Origin: Bacillota bacterium
GTDB lineage: Bacteria > Bacillota > Clostridia > Christensenellales > SZUA-584
Assembly: GCA_023441905.1 (NCBI GenBank)
Contig: JAEZNC010000278.1
Location: 1-10,455, forward strand
DNA length: 10,455 nt
Direction of reading: 5' to 3'
This document shows positions 1-6,361 of this stretch, piece after piece. The notes under the pieces are model-generated. The model made no database searches and had not been told where the DNA came from. It saw nothing but the letters and a program-made list of their open reading frames with translations. How positions within the stretch are numbered: the first letter of the stretch is position 1; each line of letters starts with the position of its first letter. The position numbers and the translations under genes are program-made.

Positions 1-1
1 T

Positions 2-259
2 AAGAACAGCGGCGGGGAGCTTTATGCATTATGCGGGCTGGTTCGTATCAACGGCATCGGCGCATTGGCGGCCAAGATATTCTTCGAGGCCGGATATGTG
101 TCCGCGGCCGATATCGCTTCGGGCGACGCACAAACCATGGCTGATAAAGTCAACGCAGTTAACAGCGAGAAGCATTACTATGACGGTATGCGTCTTGGGG
201 TTAAAGACATGACGTTCTGCATCGTTCACGCAAAAATGCTGGAGAAATATTCTTCTTAA
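2..259 (+). CDS. DUF4332 / helix-hairpin-helix-like protein, C-terminal part
   Basis: The open frame enters from the left edge and ends at TAA 257-259, so only about the last 85 residues are seen and the true start lies outside. The visible part has a helix-hairpin-helix-like stretch (LVRINGIGALAAKIFFEAGY), then a helical segment, then GVKDMTFCIVHAKMLEKY. This order (R-I-x-G-I-G, an 'A-G-Y-x-S-x-x-D-I-A' turn, and a final 'G-V-x-x-x-x-F-x-x-x-x-A-K' helix) matches the repeat unit of DUF4332-type proteins as I remember them. Such HhH modules usually mediate nucleic-acid or protein contacts. The function of this protein is unknown. The internal ATG at 65 is unlikely to be the start, because the conserved motif begins upstream of it. 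A possible terminator follows at 272-299. Confidence 0.72.
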   Translation, partial: KNSGGELYALCGLVRINGIGALAAKIFFEAGYVSAADIASGDAQTMADKVNAVNSEKHYYDGMRLGVKDMTFCIVHAKMLEKYSS

Positions 260-271
260 CTGACCGCATTA

Positions 272-299
272 TTTCGGTAGGCAGCCGAAAGCCTTTTTT
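272..299 (+). terminator. Possible rho-independent terminator
   Basis: TTTCGG (272-277) can pair with CCGAAA (285-290) around a 7-nt loop, followed by GCC and six T's (294-299). An alternative 4-bp stem AGGC/GCCT (279-282 with 291-294) would sit directly against the T-run. Both are short, so strength is uncertain. The position just after the first gene's stop supports the call. Confidence 0.5.
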
Positions 300-546
300 G
301 TACTATCAAAAGCCGTTTTCTATCAGCTTGTTGTCGGTCAATTGAAGAGCGATTGTTCAATATTGCAAATTGTCTTTATCTGTTGATTGCGCTGTTTTCC
401 TGTCTGACGAAGGCTTTGTATAAGATTCGATTCTTCATGAATTTGCGATTGTTTTTCTTCTTTAAACACAAACTTAAATCTTTCAAAAAGATTAGCATAT
501 TATGGATAAGAAAGCTTTCCGATATGACTATTGTCTTAGATTGAAG
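300..546. other. AT-rich intergenic gap, no gene seen
   Basis: This is AT-rich, T-tract-rich sequence between the DUF4332-like gene and the MFS gene. Short frames exist on both strands, but their translations are K/F/L-rich with no family resemblance and no Shine-Dalgarno site. One small hairpin is visible (AATCTTT 477-483 with AAAGATT 487-493); it has no T-run after it and no assigned role. Confidence 0.5.
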
Positions 547-576
547 TTGACGTTTTAAATTTGCATATGCTAAAGT
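547..576 (+). promoter_or_regulatory. Promoter for the MFS gene
   Basis: TTGACG (547-552), an 18-nt spacer, then TAAAGT (571-576), preceded by TG at 568-569 so that the -10 is of the extended TGn type. Transcription would start near 583, about 30 nt before the ATG at 613. Confidence 0.5.
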
Positions 577-612
577 CATACAACAATCTAATCGACTTAT
601 TAGGTGATAAGC

Positions 613-1836
613 ATGGAACAAAGCTGGAAGAAGAGAACGGCTATTTTTATATTAAGCCAAACGGTATCGCTGCTCGGGTCGTCGCTCGTTCAATTTGCCA
701 TCCTTTGGCATATCACGCTTTCCACGCAGTCCGGCCTGATGATGACGCTGTCTATCATATGCGGATTCCTTCCGAGCTTTTTCCTTTCGCCATTTGCGGG
801 CGTGTTTGCCGACAGATACAACCGAAAGACATTAATTATTTTGGCAGACGCGGGCATTGCAGCCGTGACGCTGCTGCTCGCAGTTGTCTTCATGGCAGGG
901 TACAACGCGATTTGGCTTCTGTTTGTGATATCGGCGATCCGGTCTCTCGGGACAGGAATCCAAGTGCCGGCCCAAGGCGCGTTTTTACCGCAGTTTGTGC
1001 CCGAGGCCAAGCTCACGAAAGTCAATGCCGTCAACAGCACGATTCAAAGCGTGATTTCACTTGTTTCGCCGATGCTGAGCGGCGCGCTGATGGCTTTTGC
1101 CAAACTCGAAGTCATATTCTTCATCGATGTGTTCACCGCAGCGATCGCGATTATTATTCTTATTACCATGCTGCGTGTACCGCCGCATCGAAAAGCGGCA
1201 GAAGCACAAACCACAGGCTACCTGGCCGACTTTATCAGCGGCCTAAAGTATTTGAAAACGCATGGGTTTATCATCCGGTTCTTAAGCTTCAGCGCCGTCT
1301 TCTTCTTTTTGGCGGCACCCGCCGCTTTCTTAACGCCGCTGCAGGTGGCGCGCAGTTTTAACGGCGGGGTATGGGAGCTCAGCGCAATAGAAATCGCGTT
1401 TTCGCTCGGCTTGGTGCTGAGCGGATTGTTAATGACGGTTTGGGGCGGCTTCAAAAACAGAATTCATACGATGTTCTTTGCGGGCATACTGCTCGGCGTT
1501 TTCACATTCGCCATGGGTGTAGTCCCTGTGTTTTGGATCTATTTGATCGTCATGGGACTCACGGGCATTGCGATTCCTTTGTATCACACACCGGCCACGG
1601 TGATGCTGCAGGAAAAGGTGGAGGAATCGTATTTGGGCCGTGTTTTCGGACTTTACGGCATGATTGCGAGCGCGGTGATGCCCATTGGTATGCTCGTTTT
1701 TGGCCCGCTGTCCGATAAAATCGCGATCGAGTGGCTGCTGATCGGCACAGGCGTGCTGATGACAATGGCAAGCGCGGCGCTTATAATCAGCAAAACGCTT
1801 GTAAAAGAGGGCTTGCCTGAAAAAACACTGGATTAA
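613..1836 (+). CDS. MFS efflux transporter, DHA3 / Mef-like
   Basis: A 407-residue integral membrane protein, predicted to export small molecules by proton antiport. It has the usual MFS length and about 12 hydrophobic segments. Motif A between TM2 and TM3 is intact (GVFADRYNRK, residues 63-72, with D67, R68, R71 and K72). The PAQGAFLPQFVPEAKLTKVN stretch (119-138), followed by a further N and S, is typical of the DHA3 family, which includes macrolide exporters such as MefA and many uncharacterised drug or metabolite pumps. Substrate cannot be told from sequence. I chose ATG 613 over the upstream GTG at 604 because AGGTGA (602-607) sits at good spacing before 613 and overlaps the GTG. The gene stands alone with its own promoter. 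A weak terminator overlaps its stop codon. Confidence 0.9.
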   Translation: MEQSWKKRTAIFILSQTVSLLGSSLVQFAILWHITLSTQSGLMMTLSIICGFLPSFFLSPFAGVFADRYNRKTLIILADAGIAAVTLLLAVVFMAGYNAIWLLFVISAIRSLGTGIQVPAQGAFLPQFVPEAKLTKVNAVNSTIQSVISLVSPMLSGALMAFAKLEVIFFIDVFTAAIAIIILITMLRVPPHRKAAEAQTTGYLADFISGLKYLKTHGFIIRFLSFSAVFFFLAAPAAFLTPLQVARSFNGGVWELSAIEIAFSLGLVLSGLLMTVWGGFKNRIHTMFFAGILLGVFTFAMGVVPVFWIYLIVMGLTGIAIPLYHTPATVMLQEKVEESYLGRVFGLYGMIASAVMPIGMLVFGPLSDKIAIEWLLIGTGVLMTMASAALIISKTLVKEGLPEKTLD

Positions 1837-1846
1837 TATCCTTTTT
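1830..1846 (+). terminator. Weak terminator overlapping the MFS stop codon
   Basis: GGAT (1830-1833), loop TAAT, ATCC (1838-1841), then TTTTT (1842-1846). The stem is only 4 bp and begins inside the last codons. An A-tract upstream (from about 1819) could pair with the T-run to lengthen it. Confidence 0.3.
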
Positions 1847-2180
1847 GAATACCGCATTTGCTATGGCTGAGTTTTAATAATCATGCTATTCTTAAATGCG
1901 TTGGAATTTAGGGATAAATTTTCTTAATAAAATCGAATAGTGTACGGCTGATGTCTTGTTCTAGCCAATTGTAATATTAATTCTCTCTATGCATACTCTT
2001 TTAATTGCCATAGGTTCAATTAACGCCAGGCAAATTATCAAGTTTATACGGTCAGCTTGTTCACATTGAAGGATCTGCGCAAATGTCAGCCGAGTGCCCC
2101 GATCGAAGTTGCTTTTTAGCACTTATATTTCAAATCAAACATCCGAACCACTTTTCTGTTCTTCATGATTTATATTTCTA
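1847..2180. other. Intergenic gap, no convincing gene
   Basis: This AT-rich stretch separates the MFS gene from the DUF6530-like operon. The only frame of note is a minus-strand one of 53 codons from GTG 2122 to stop 1961, which has no Shine-Dalgarno site and no recognisable family (see findings). I see no repeats, RNA gene or IS ends. Confidence 0.45.
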
Positions 2181-2210
2181 TTGACATAATTGAAATCGAT
2201 AGATTAAAAT
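2181..2210 (+). promoter_or_regulatory. Strong promoter for the DUF6530/GIY-YIG-like operon
   Basis: A perfect TTGACA (2181-2186), an 18-nt spacer, then TAAAAT (2205-2210, one mismatch to consensus). Transcription would start near 2217, inside the inverted repeats described next and about 30 nt before the ATG at 2249. Confidence 0.7.
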
Positions 2211-2211
2211 A

Positions 2212-2238
2212 TAACTAGTTAATTAGTAAATAACTAAT
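2212..2238. promoter_or_regulatory. Stacked inverted repeats, operator-like
   Basis: A perfect palindrome TAACTAGTTA (2212-2221) is followed directly by ATTAGT-AAATA-ACTAAT (2222-2227 paired with 2233-2238). Both use the same core, AACTA or ACTAA and its complement. They cover the expected transcription start and run up to the Shine-Dalgarno site. This layout is typical of repressor operators, for example MarR-type, but no regulator gene is in the window, so the binding protein is unknown. Confidence 0.45.
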
Positions 2239-2248
2239 GGAGATTAAA

Positions 2249-2728
2249 ATGAAAATACCGACGACACTGAAGCATAAGCCTGTGATCGTTTCCGAGAATT
2301 ATGAAAATATCGACGGACGCCGGGCGTATGATTCCGATACGAAAGGGCTGTCACTCGGCCTTGCCCAATGGAACGACCGCGGCAAGGTGGAAATATCGGC
2401 GAAAGTGTGGCGCTACACGGGAGAAAAATGGTCACGCCAGTCTGAAGAGCTGCCGCTGCACCGCGTGATTGATCTCGCGATACTTGTGTGCCGCGCGAGG
2501 CAGCATTTTAAAGAGGCTTACCGCTTTGAGAAGTTCTATGACCCTGACAACACGCAAATTGACAGAATCGGCCTTCAGGGCGACGCCATGACGGTGTCGG
2601 TCTGCACCGATAACCCTTTGATCGATGAGGATATCAAGCTTTTTGCGGATGTATTAAGCAAAGACGATGAAATCATAGGAGAGCGTTTGGCTACGCTGTC
2701 GAGACTTTTAAAGGAATTGGGATACTGA
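2249..2728 (+). CDS. DUF6530-like protein of unknown function
   Basis: A 159-residue soluble protein with no signal peptide or membrane segment. From memory it matches the family annotated DUF6530; notable stretches are MKIPTTLKHKPVIVSENYEN (1-20), KGLSLGLAQWNDRGKVEISA (32-51), SEELPLHRVIDLAIL (65-79), DRIGLQGDAMTVSVC (105-119) and the C-terminal ERLATLSRLLKELGY (145-159). No catalytic motif is evident. The start is ATG 2249, because TGGAG (2238-2242) lies 6 nt upstream; the in-frame ATG at 2237 overlaps that site. Its stop TGA (2726-2728) overlaps the ATG of the next gene, so the two are translationally coupled and probably act together. Expression probably depends on the promoter and inverted repeats just upstream. 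Confidence 0.82.
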   Translation: MKIPTTLKHKPVIVSENYENIDGRRAYDSDTKGLSLGLAQWNDRGKVEISAKVWRYTGEKWSRQSEELPLHRVIDLAILVCRARQHFKEAYRFEKFYDPDNTQIDRIGLQGDAMTVSVCTDNPLIDEDIKLFADVLSKDDEIIGERLATLSRLLKELGY

Positions 2729-3063
2729 TGGATAAAGAACAAAGAAAAAAACTTCAGCAGCAATACAGCGAGCGCAGCGTGGTGGGCGGCGTATACGCCA
2801 TTAAAAACGCAGACAGCGGCAAAATGCTGCTGCTCAGTACGCTGGATATGCCGGGCAGCCTGAACCGCTTTGGTTTTGCTCTGCAGACGGGCGGCTGTGT
2901 TCATCCGAAGCTTCGCGACGAGTGGGGCCAAACGCCATTCACCATGGAAGTTATTGAAGAGCTTAAAAAAAAGCAAGATCAAACGGAGAAAGAATTTGCG
3001 CAGGAAGTTCAGGCGCTTTTTGAACTGACTGTCGAGCGATATTCTCCGGAAAAGCTGTACTGA
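2728..3063 (+). CDS. GIY-YIG-like small protein with degenerate active site
   Basis: A 111-residue protein whose first half follows the GIY-YIG fold: G-V-Y (21-23) stands for GIY, then AIKN, then after S30-G31-K32 the stretch L34-L35-L36-S37-T38 stands where YIGSS is expected, then N46-R47 where the conserved Arg falls. The second half (77-106) is a charged amphipathic helix, possibly coiled coil. Relatives are often annotated as GIY-YIG nuclease family protein. Because the second Tyr and Gly of the signature are replaced by Leu, I infer that it is not an active nuclease and may bind nucleic acid or protein instead. It starts in ATGA-type overlap with the DUF6530-like gene. A candidate terminator lies about 45 nt downstream, inside the convergent gene. 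Confidence 0.72.
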   Translation: MDKEQRKKLQQQYSERSVVGGVYAIKNADSGKMLLLSTLDMPGSLNRFGFALQTGGCVHPKLRDEWGQTPFTMEVIEELKKKQDQTEKEFAQEVQALFELTVERYSPEKLY

Positions 3064-3093
3064 CGGAAAGTCAACGGAGCTTTGAGCGGGCGC

Positions 3094-3288
3094 TTAATGC
3101 CTGCCGTTCATACGATCCTTAGAGAGCATCTCGATGCTTCGGTCGTATGTTTTTTCGGTGTCTTTGGTAAACAGACATCCCGGCACTTCACCATGGCGGC
3201 GGTGATAATCGATGCATTCGCAGCATTTGTCGTGATGCGAACAGGATTTATACGTGCATGGGCATTGAAGTGTGTTGCTGCAGCTCAT
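3094..3288 (-). CDS. Cys-rich DUF6485-like mini-protein
   Basis: A 64-residue cytosolic protein with eight Cys in its first 38 residues: C3, C9, C11, C16, C22, C23, C25, C38. The pattern C-x-C-T-Y-x-x-C-(x5)-C-C-E-C followed by Y-H-R-R-H-G-E-V-P-G-C fits the DUF6485 family as I recall it. The Cys spacing suggests a metal-binding (zinc or iron-sulfur) knuckle; that is inference. The start is well set: AGGAGG (3301-3296 on the minus strand) lies 7 nt before ATG 3288. A minus-strand promoter is visible at 3348-3320. The gene is convergent with the GIY-YIG-like gene (30 nt between stops) and divergent from the macrodomain gene. Its 3' end contains a long inverted repeat that looks like a plus-strand terminator. 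Confidence 0.85.
   Translation of the reverse strand: MSCSNTLQCPCTYKSCSHHDKCCECIDYHRRHGEVPGCLFTKDTEKTYDRSIEMLSKDRMNGRH
3109..3155 (+). terminator. Candidate terminator of the DUF6530/GIY-YIG operon, inside the convergent gene
   Basis: CATACGA (3109-3115) pairs with TCGTATG (3143-3149), and nested within it AGCATC (3125-3130) pairs with GATGCT (3133-3138). Six T's follow directly (3150-3155). On the plus strand this is a rho-independent terminator layout about 45 nt after the GIY-YIG-like stop. It lies in the antisense of residues around T47-M60 of the Cys-rich protein. The stem has an unequal internal loop, which lowers confidence. Confidence 0.55.
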
Positions 3289-3319
3289 TGTCTATCCTCC
3301 TAATAAAAGGTTACTATTG

Positions 3320-3348
3320 ATTATAAACATGTTCGTTCTGGGCCGCAA
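3320..3348 (-). promoter_or_regulatory. Minus-strand promoter for the Cys-rich gene
   Basis: On the minus strand TTGCGG (3348-3343), a 17-nt spacer, then a perfect TATAAT (3325-3320). Transcription would start near 3313, about 25 nt before the ATG at 3288. Confidence 0.55.
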
Positions 3349-3373
3349 CACGGAATTGGAGAGGAGCACTGTC

Positions 3374-3874
3374 ATGAGCCGTTTACAGGTTATATTGGGC
3401 GATATCACAACCATCAACGCGGATGCGATTGTTAACGCAGCAAACAGCTCGCTGCTGGGCGGGGGCGGTGTGGACGGTGCCATACACCGCGCCGCAGGCC
3501 CTGAGCTGCTGAAAGAATGCAGGGCTTTGTGCGGCTGCGAGACAGGGCAGGCAAAACTTACAAAGGCCTATAACCTGCCATGCCGTTATGTGATTCATAC
3601 GGTGGGGCCGGTGTGGCACGGCGGCGACCATGGTGAAGCCGGTCTGCTTCGCGCCTGCTATGAGAACTCATTGCGTTTGGCCAAGGAAAACGGTATTCAA
3701 TCGATTGCATTTCCCGCCATCAGCACTGGTGTTTACGGATACCCGCTAAAAGCTGCCGCATTCATCGCAGTAGATACCGTTAAGAGCCTGCTTGAGAAGG
3801 ATGGGTTCCTTGAAAAAGTGATTTTCGTTTGCTTTTCTCAAGAAACAGCGGATATTTATAACAGTTTATTGTAG
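3374..3874 (+). CDS. Macrodomain protein (MacroD/YmdB-type ADP-ribose hydrolase)
   Basis: A 166-residue single-domain macro protein, normal length for the bacterial MacroD/YmdB type. Such proteins bind ADP-ribose and commonly remove ADP-ribose from modified proteins or deacetylate O-acetyl-ADP-ribose in the cytosol. Visible motifs: G9-D10-I11 (adenine contact); N-A-D-A-I-V-N-A-A-N (15-24); G-G-G-G-V-D-G-A-I-H (29-38) with the Asp34 expected for catalysis; V-I-H-T-V-G-P-V-W after the C-E-T-G-Q-A segment; and F-P-A-I-S-T-G-V-Y-G-Y-P for the diphosphate loop. The start is ATG 3374, since GGAGAGGAG (3358-3366) lies 7 nt before it; the frame extends further upstream but without a ribosome site. 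A weak plus promoter may exist (TTGTCT 3288-3293, TACTAT 3312-3317). No ADP-ribosyltransferase partner is visible nearby. Confidence 0.93.
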   Translation: MSRLQVILGDITTINADAIVNAANSSLLGGGGVDGAIHRAAGPELLKECRALCGCETGQAKLTKAYNLPCRYVIHTVGPVWHGGDHGEAGLLRACYENSLRLAKENGIQSIAFPAISTGVYGYPLKAAAFIAVDTVKSLLEKDGFLEKVIFVCFSQETADIYNSLL

Positions 3875-3944
3875 TATCGCCGCCCGAAAATGAAAGCGGA
3901 AGGCAGAGAAAATATCAAAACATGTAAATTTTTTTGTGAATACG

Positions 3945-3978
3945 TTGAACAAAAAGGTTTATTTTCTTATGGTATAGA
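3945..3978 (+). promoter_or_regulatory. Possible promoter for the TIM-barrel gene
   Basis: TTGAAC (3945-3950), 17 nt, then TATGGT (3968-3973). Alternatively an extended -10, TGG-TATAGA (3970-3978), acts without a good -35. Either leaves a leader of over 100 nt before ATG 4103, with no terminator or riboswitch fold that I can recognise. Confidence 0.35.
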
Positions 3979-4102
3979 ATTATTATCTCATATTAATTGC
4001 GATCATCCGTCCAATCGATATCAGGTGTTAAATAAAATGCGGTTATCGTAAAGTGGTATTCGGTTTTTCGTTTCAGACAGAAGTATATGACAGGAGATGT
4101 GT

Positions 4103-4768
4103 ATGAGCCAGTTTGTCCCCGAAATACAAGGAAATTTGAGAAAACACATGGTGCATGTTCCGGAAGTTATCAATCAGGTGAGCGGAATACGCATATTCGG
4201 AAAAATCATCAAATCACTCGTTTTCACGACGGATGTGGCTCTTATCAAAAACTGCAACGCCAATGCGGTCATCGCTGTTTATCCTTTTACGCCCCAGCCG
4301 GTGATAACGCATGCGATCATCACCGTTTCGGATATCCCCGTTTTCTGCGGTGTTGGAGGGGGGACAACCACAGGCAAGCGGGTGGTGAACCTAGCGATGG
4401 ACGCAGAATTTCAGGGGGCTATCGGTGTCGTGGTCAATGCGCCCACATCGAATGAGATTCTTTTAAAATTGAAGGAAAGAATTGATATTCCCATTGTTGT
4501 CACCGTTGTATCGGAAGCGGAAGACGTGGGTGAGAGACTCAAATCGGGCGCATCCATACTCAACGTATCGGGCGCGGCAAACTCTCCGGCTATCGTGAAG
4601 GCTATCAGAAGCAAATATCCCGAGGTCCCTATCATCGCGACAGGAGGCCCCACCGAGGAATCGATTATAAGAACGATTGAAGCGGGGGCCAATGCCATCA
4701 CATTTACGCCGCCCACGACGGCAGAAATATTTAAATCGCTCATGGAGAAATACCGTGGCCAGATATAA
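4103..4768 (+). CDS. TIM-barrel (phosphate-binding type) protein, substrate unknown
   Basis: A 221-residue soluble protein. The C-terminal half has the alternating strand/helix pattern of a TIM barrel with a standard phosphate-binding end: PIIATGGPTEESIIRTIEAG (176-195), then ANAITFTPP (196-204). Earlier blocks are FTTDVALIKNCNANAVIAVY (41-60), PVFCGVGGGTTTGKR (79-93), QGAIGVVVNAPT (104-115) and IVVTVVSE (131-138). I recognise close relatives in Clostridia, often labelled only 'hydrolase' or TIM-barrel protein; the fold is shared with nucleotide- and flavin-handling enzymes such as IMP dehydrogenase or ThiE-like proteins, but no diagnostic catalytic motif lets me choose. The start is ATG 4103 because CAGGAG (4091-4096) is 6 nt away; the in-frame ATG at 4097 directly abuts that site. 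The gene appears to be alone in its unit. Confidence 0.75.
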   Translation: MSQFVPEIQGNLRKHMVHVPEVINQVSGIRIFGKIIKSLVFTTDVALIKNCNANAVIAVYPFTPQPVITHAIITVSDIPVFCGVGGGTTTGKRVVNLAMDAEFQGAIGVVVNAPTSNEILLKLKERIDIPIVVTVVSEAEDVGERLKSGASILNVSGAANSPAIVKAIRSKYPEVPIIATGGPTEESIIRTIEAGANAITFTPPTTAEIFKSLMEKYRGQI

Positions 4769-4838
4769 TTGTTTAACACAGCCATTTTGGACGGATATAG
4801 CCAATTTTTCTGCAGCAGTTTCAGAATGTAGAAAAAGG

Positions 4839-4866
4839 TTGCATTTATTGTTTTAATGCGTATAAT
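4839..4866 (+). promoter_or_regulatory. Promoter for the NlpC/P60 gene
   Basis: TTGCAT (4839-4844), a 16-nt spacer, then a perfect TATAAT (4861-4866). Transcription would start near 4873, about 60 nt before ATG 4932. Confidence 0.6.
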
Positions 4867-4931
4867 ATTATTGAATCATTACGGGAATATTACATTACCA
4901 TTACATAAAATGACAAGCTATCGAGGTTGCT

Positions 4932-6320
4932 ATGAAGAATATTCTCGGCAATATCTTCGGATATTGCTTAAAAAGCATATCACGGTTTGGACAGCTGCTT
5001 AAGCGGTGTGTTCTTCCTATTTTCGCGAAAACTGCCGATTCCAGACAACGGTCAGACTATCATAACAGGAAGCCTGCCCCGGTATCAACTGTGCGGTACA
5101 GCAAAAAGGCAAAAAAGTGGTGGAAGGATAAACGGGTGATTATCGCAGGTAGCTGCGCGATTGCGGCTGTTGCGATGCTGCTCGCTTTTGTGATTCCTTC
5201 GCCTACCAACGAAGCGCTCGCATCCGTCAGCGGCGGTTTGGGCAACAGCAACGAACCCGCTGCAGAAAACAGCGGCAAAACCGGTACGGCAGATGCTCAG
5301 AATGTTGAGGTTGCGTCGTTAAACGGAGAGCAGGCGCCTTTGGTATCCGATATGATGGGCGCGCAGAGCATTGATGATGCGGCCGTGACAGCAACGCCGG
5401 AACTTACGCCAATACCGACAACCGCACCCGACGATAAACCGGACTTGGTGCCGGGTGTTCATGATCCGCAGTTGATCGATATTCAGCAGCGCCTCATGGA
5501 TCTTGATTATATGGACGAGGACGAGCCGACTGATTATTATGGGAACGGGACTAAATACGCGCTGCAGCTCTTTCAGAGAAAAAACGGCTTGCAGGTGGAT
5601 GGGTTGCTCGGCGATAAAACATTGACAGCCCTGTACGCAGACGACGCGCTGCCATATACCGTGAAGATTGGCGACAGAGGATCGGATGTTGTCGCGATGC
5701 AGGAGCGCTTGCAGGAGCTCAAGTATTTAAAAGCGGGCCATACCGGTTATTTTGGCACCGATACCGAAACAGCCGTCAAGAACTTTCAGAAACGAAACGG
5801 ATTATCGGCAGACGGCAATGTGGGTGAATACACGAGAGAGGTGCTGTTCTCGGAAGATGCGAGGGCGGCCAAAACATCGGGCGGCGGCAGCTCCGCTGGG
5901 GGCAGCGGTGGCAGTGGCGGCGGAACCACCATCGCGGTGGGAGACCCCGACCAGGCCTCTGTGGACAAGCTGATCGAAATTGCAAAATCCAAGCTGGGCT
6001 GTGAATACACGCGCGCCGCCAAGGGGCCCAATGAATTTGACTGTTCCGGCTTCGTTTATTACTGCCTTAATACAGCCGGGTACAGAATAAAGTATATGAC
6101 GTCCAGCGGCTGGGCTAAAAGCAGCCTGCCCAAAGTGACAAGCATGGGGGACATGAAAAGAGGCGATATCATCTGCTTCAGAGGCCATGTGGGAATCTAT
6201 TTGGGCGATGGCCAGATGATCGACGCCGGGTCGAGCAGCGACAATGTGCGTATATGCTCGAACATTATGGGATCTGCTTATTGGAAGCGCAACTTCATAT
6301 GTGCGCGCCGCGTCTTCTAG
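4932..6320 (+). CDS. Membrane-anchored NlpC/P60 peptidoglycan hydrolase with two PG-binding domains
   Basis: A 462-residue cell-wall enzyme, predicted to cut peptide stems of peptidoglycan outside the membrane. Order: a basic N-terminal region of about 68 residues, presumably cytoplasmic; one TM helix (about 69-89); a long low-complexity spacer rich in A, N, T and P (about 90-175); peptidoglycan-binding domain 1 (about 178-236, with ALQLFQRKNGLQVDGLLGDKT); domain 2 (about 243-306, AVKNFQKRNGLSADGNVGEYT); a Gly/Ser linker (316-331); and NlpC/P60 (about 342-462). The catalytic Cys is C371 in F-D-C-S-G-F, the His is H419 in G-H-V-G-I-Y, and D431 in M-I-D-A occupies the place of the usual third polar residue. 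GAGG (4923-4926) precedes ATG 4932 by 5 nt. Single-gene unit with its own promoter and a strong terminator. Confidence 0.92.
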   Translation: MKNILGNIFGYCLKSISRFGQLLKRCVLPIFAKTADSRQRSDYHNRKPAPVSTVRYSKKAKKWWKDKRVIIAGSCAIAAVAMLLAFVIPSPTNEALASVSGGLGNSNEPAAENSGKTGTADAQNVEVASLNGEQAPLVSDMMGAQSIDDAAVTATPELTPIPTTAPDDKPDLVPGVHDPQLIDIQQRLMDLDYMDEDEPTDYYGNGTKYALQLFQRKNGLQVDGLLGDKTLTALYADDALPYTVKIGDRGSDVVAMQERLQELKYLKAGHTGYFGTDTETAVKNFQKRNGLSADGNVGEYTREVLFSEDARAAKTSGGGSSAGGSGGSGGGTTIAVGDPDQASVDKLIEIAKSKLGCEYTRAAKGPNEFDCSGFVYYCLNTAGYRIKYMTSSGWAKSSLPKVTSMGDMKRGDIICFRGHVGIYLGDGQMIDAGSSSDNVRICSNIMGSAYWKRNFICARRVF

Positions 6321-6361
6321 CTCGGATATTAACTCTAAATAAAGATCTAAATTCAATGATG

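Noticed and set aside
353..621. Short frames on both strands between the first gene and the MFS gene
   Set aside because: Their translations are K/F/L-rich as expected from AT-rich DNA, have no ribosome sites, and overlap the MFS promoter.
561..1361. A 266-residue plus-strand frame overlapping the start of the MFS gene
   Set aside because: It is the shifted frame of the MFS gene: rich in R, C and H, with no domain, while the other frame has clear TM helices and motif A.
3082..3303. A 73-residue plus-strand frame opposite the Cys-rich gene
   Set aside because: It has no ribosome site. The minus-strand frame has AGGAGG at ideal spacing and a recognisable Cys pattern.
4781..4810. Possible terminator after the TIM-barrel gene (TTGG/CCAA, then five T's)
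   Set aside because: The stem is only 4 bp with a 10-nt loop, and alternative pairings are equally weak; not enough to call.
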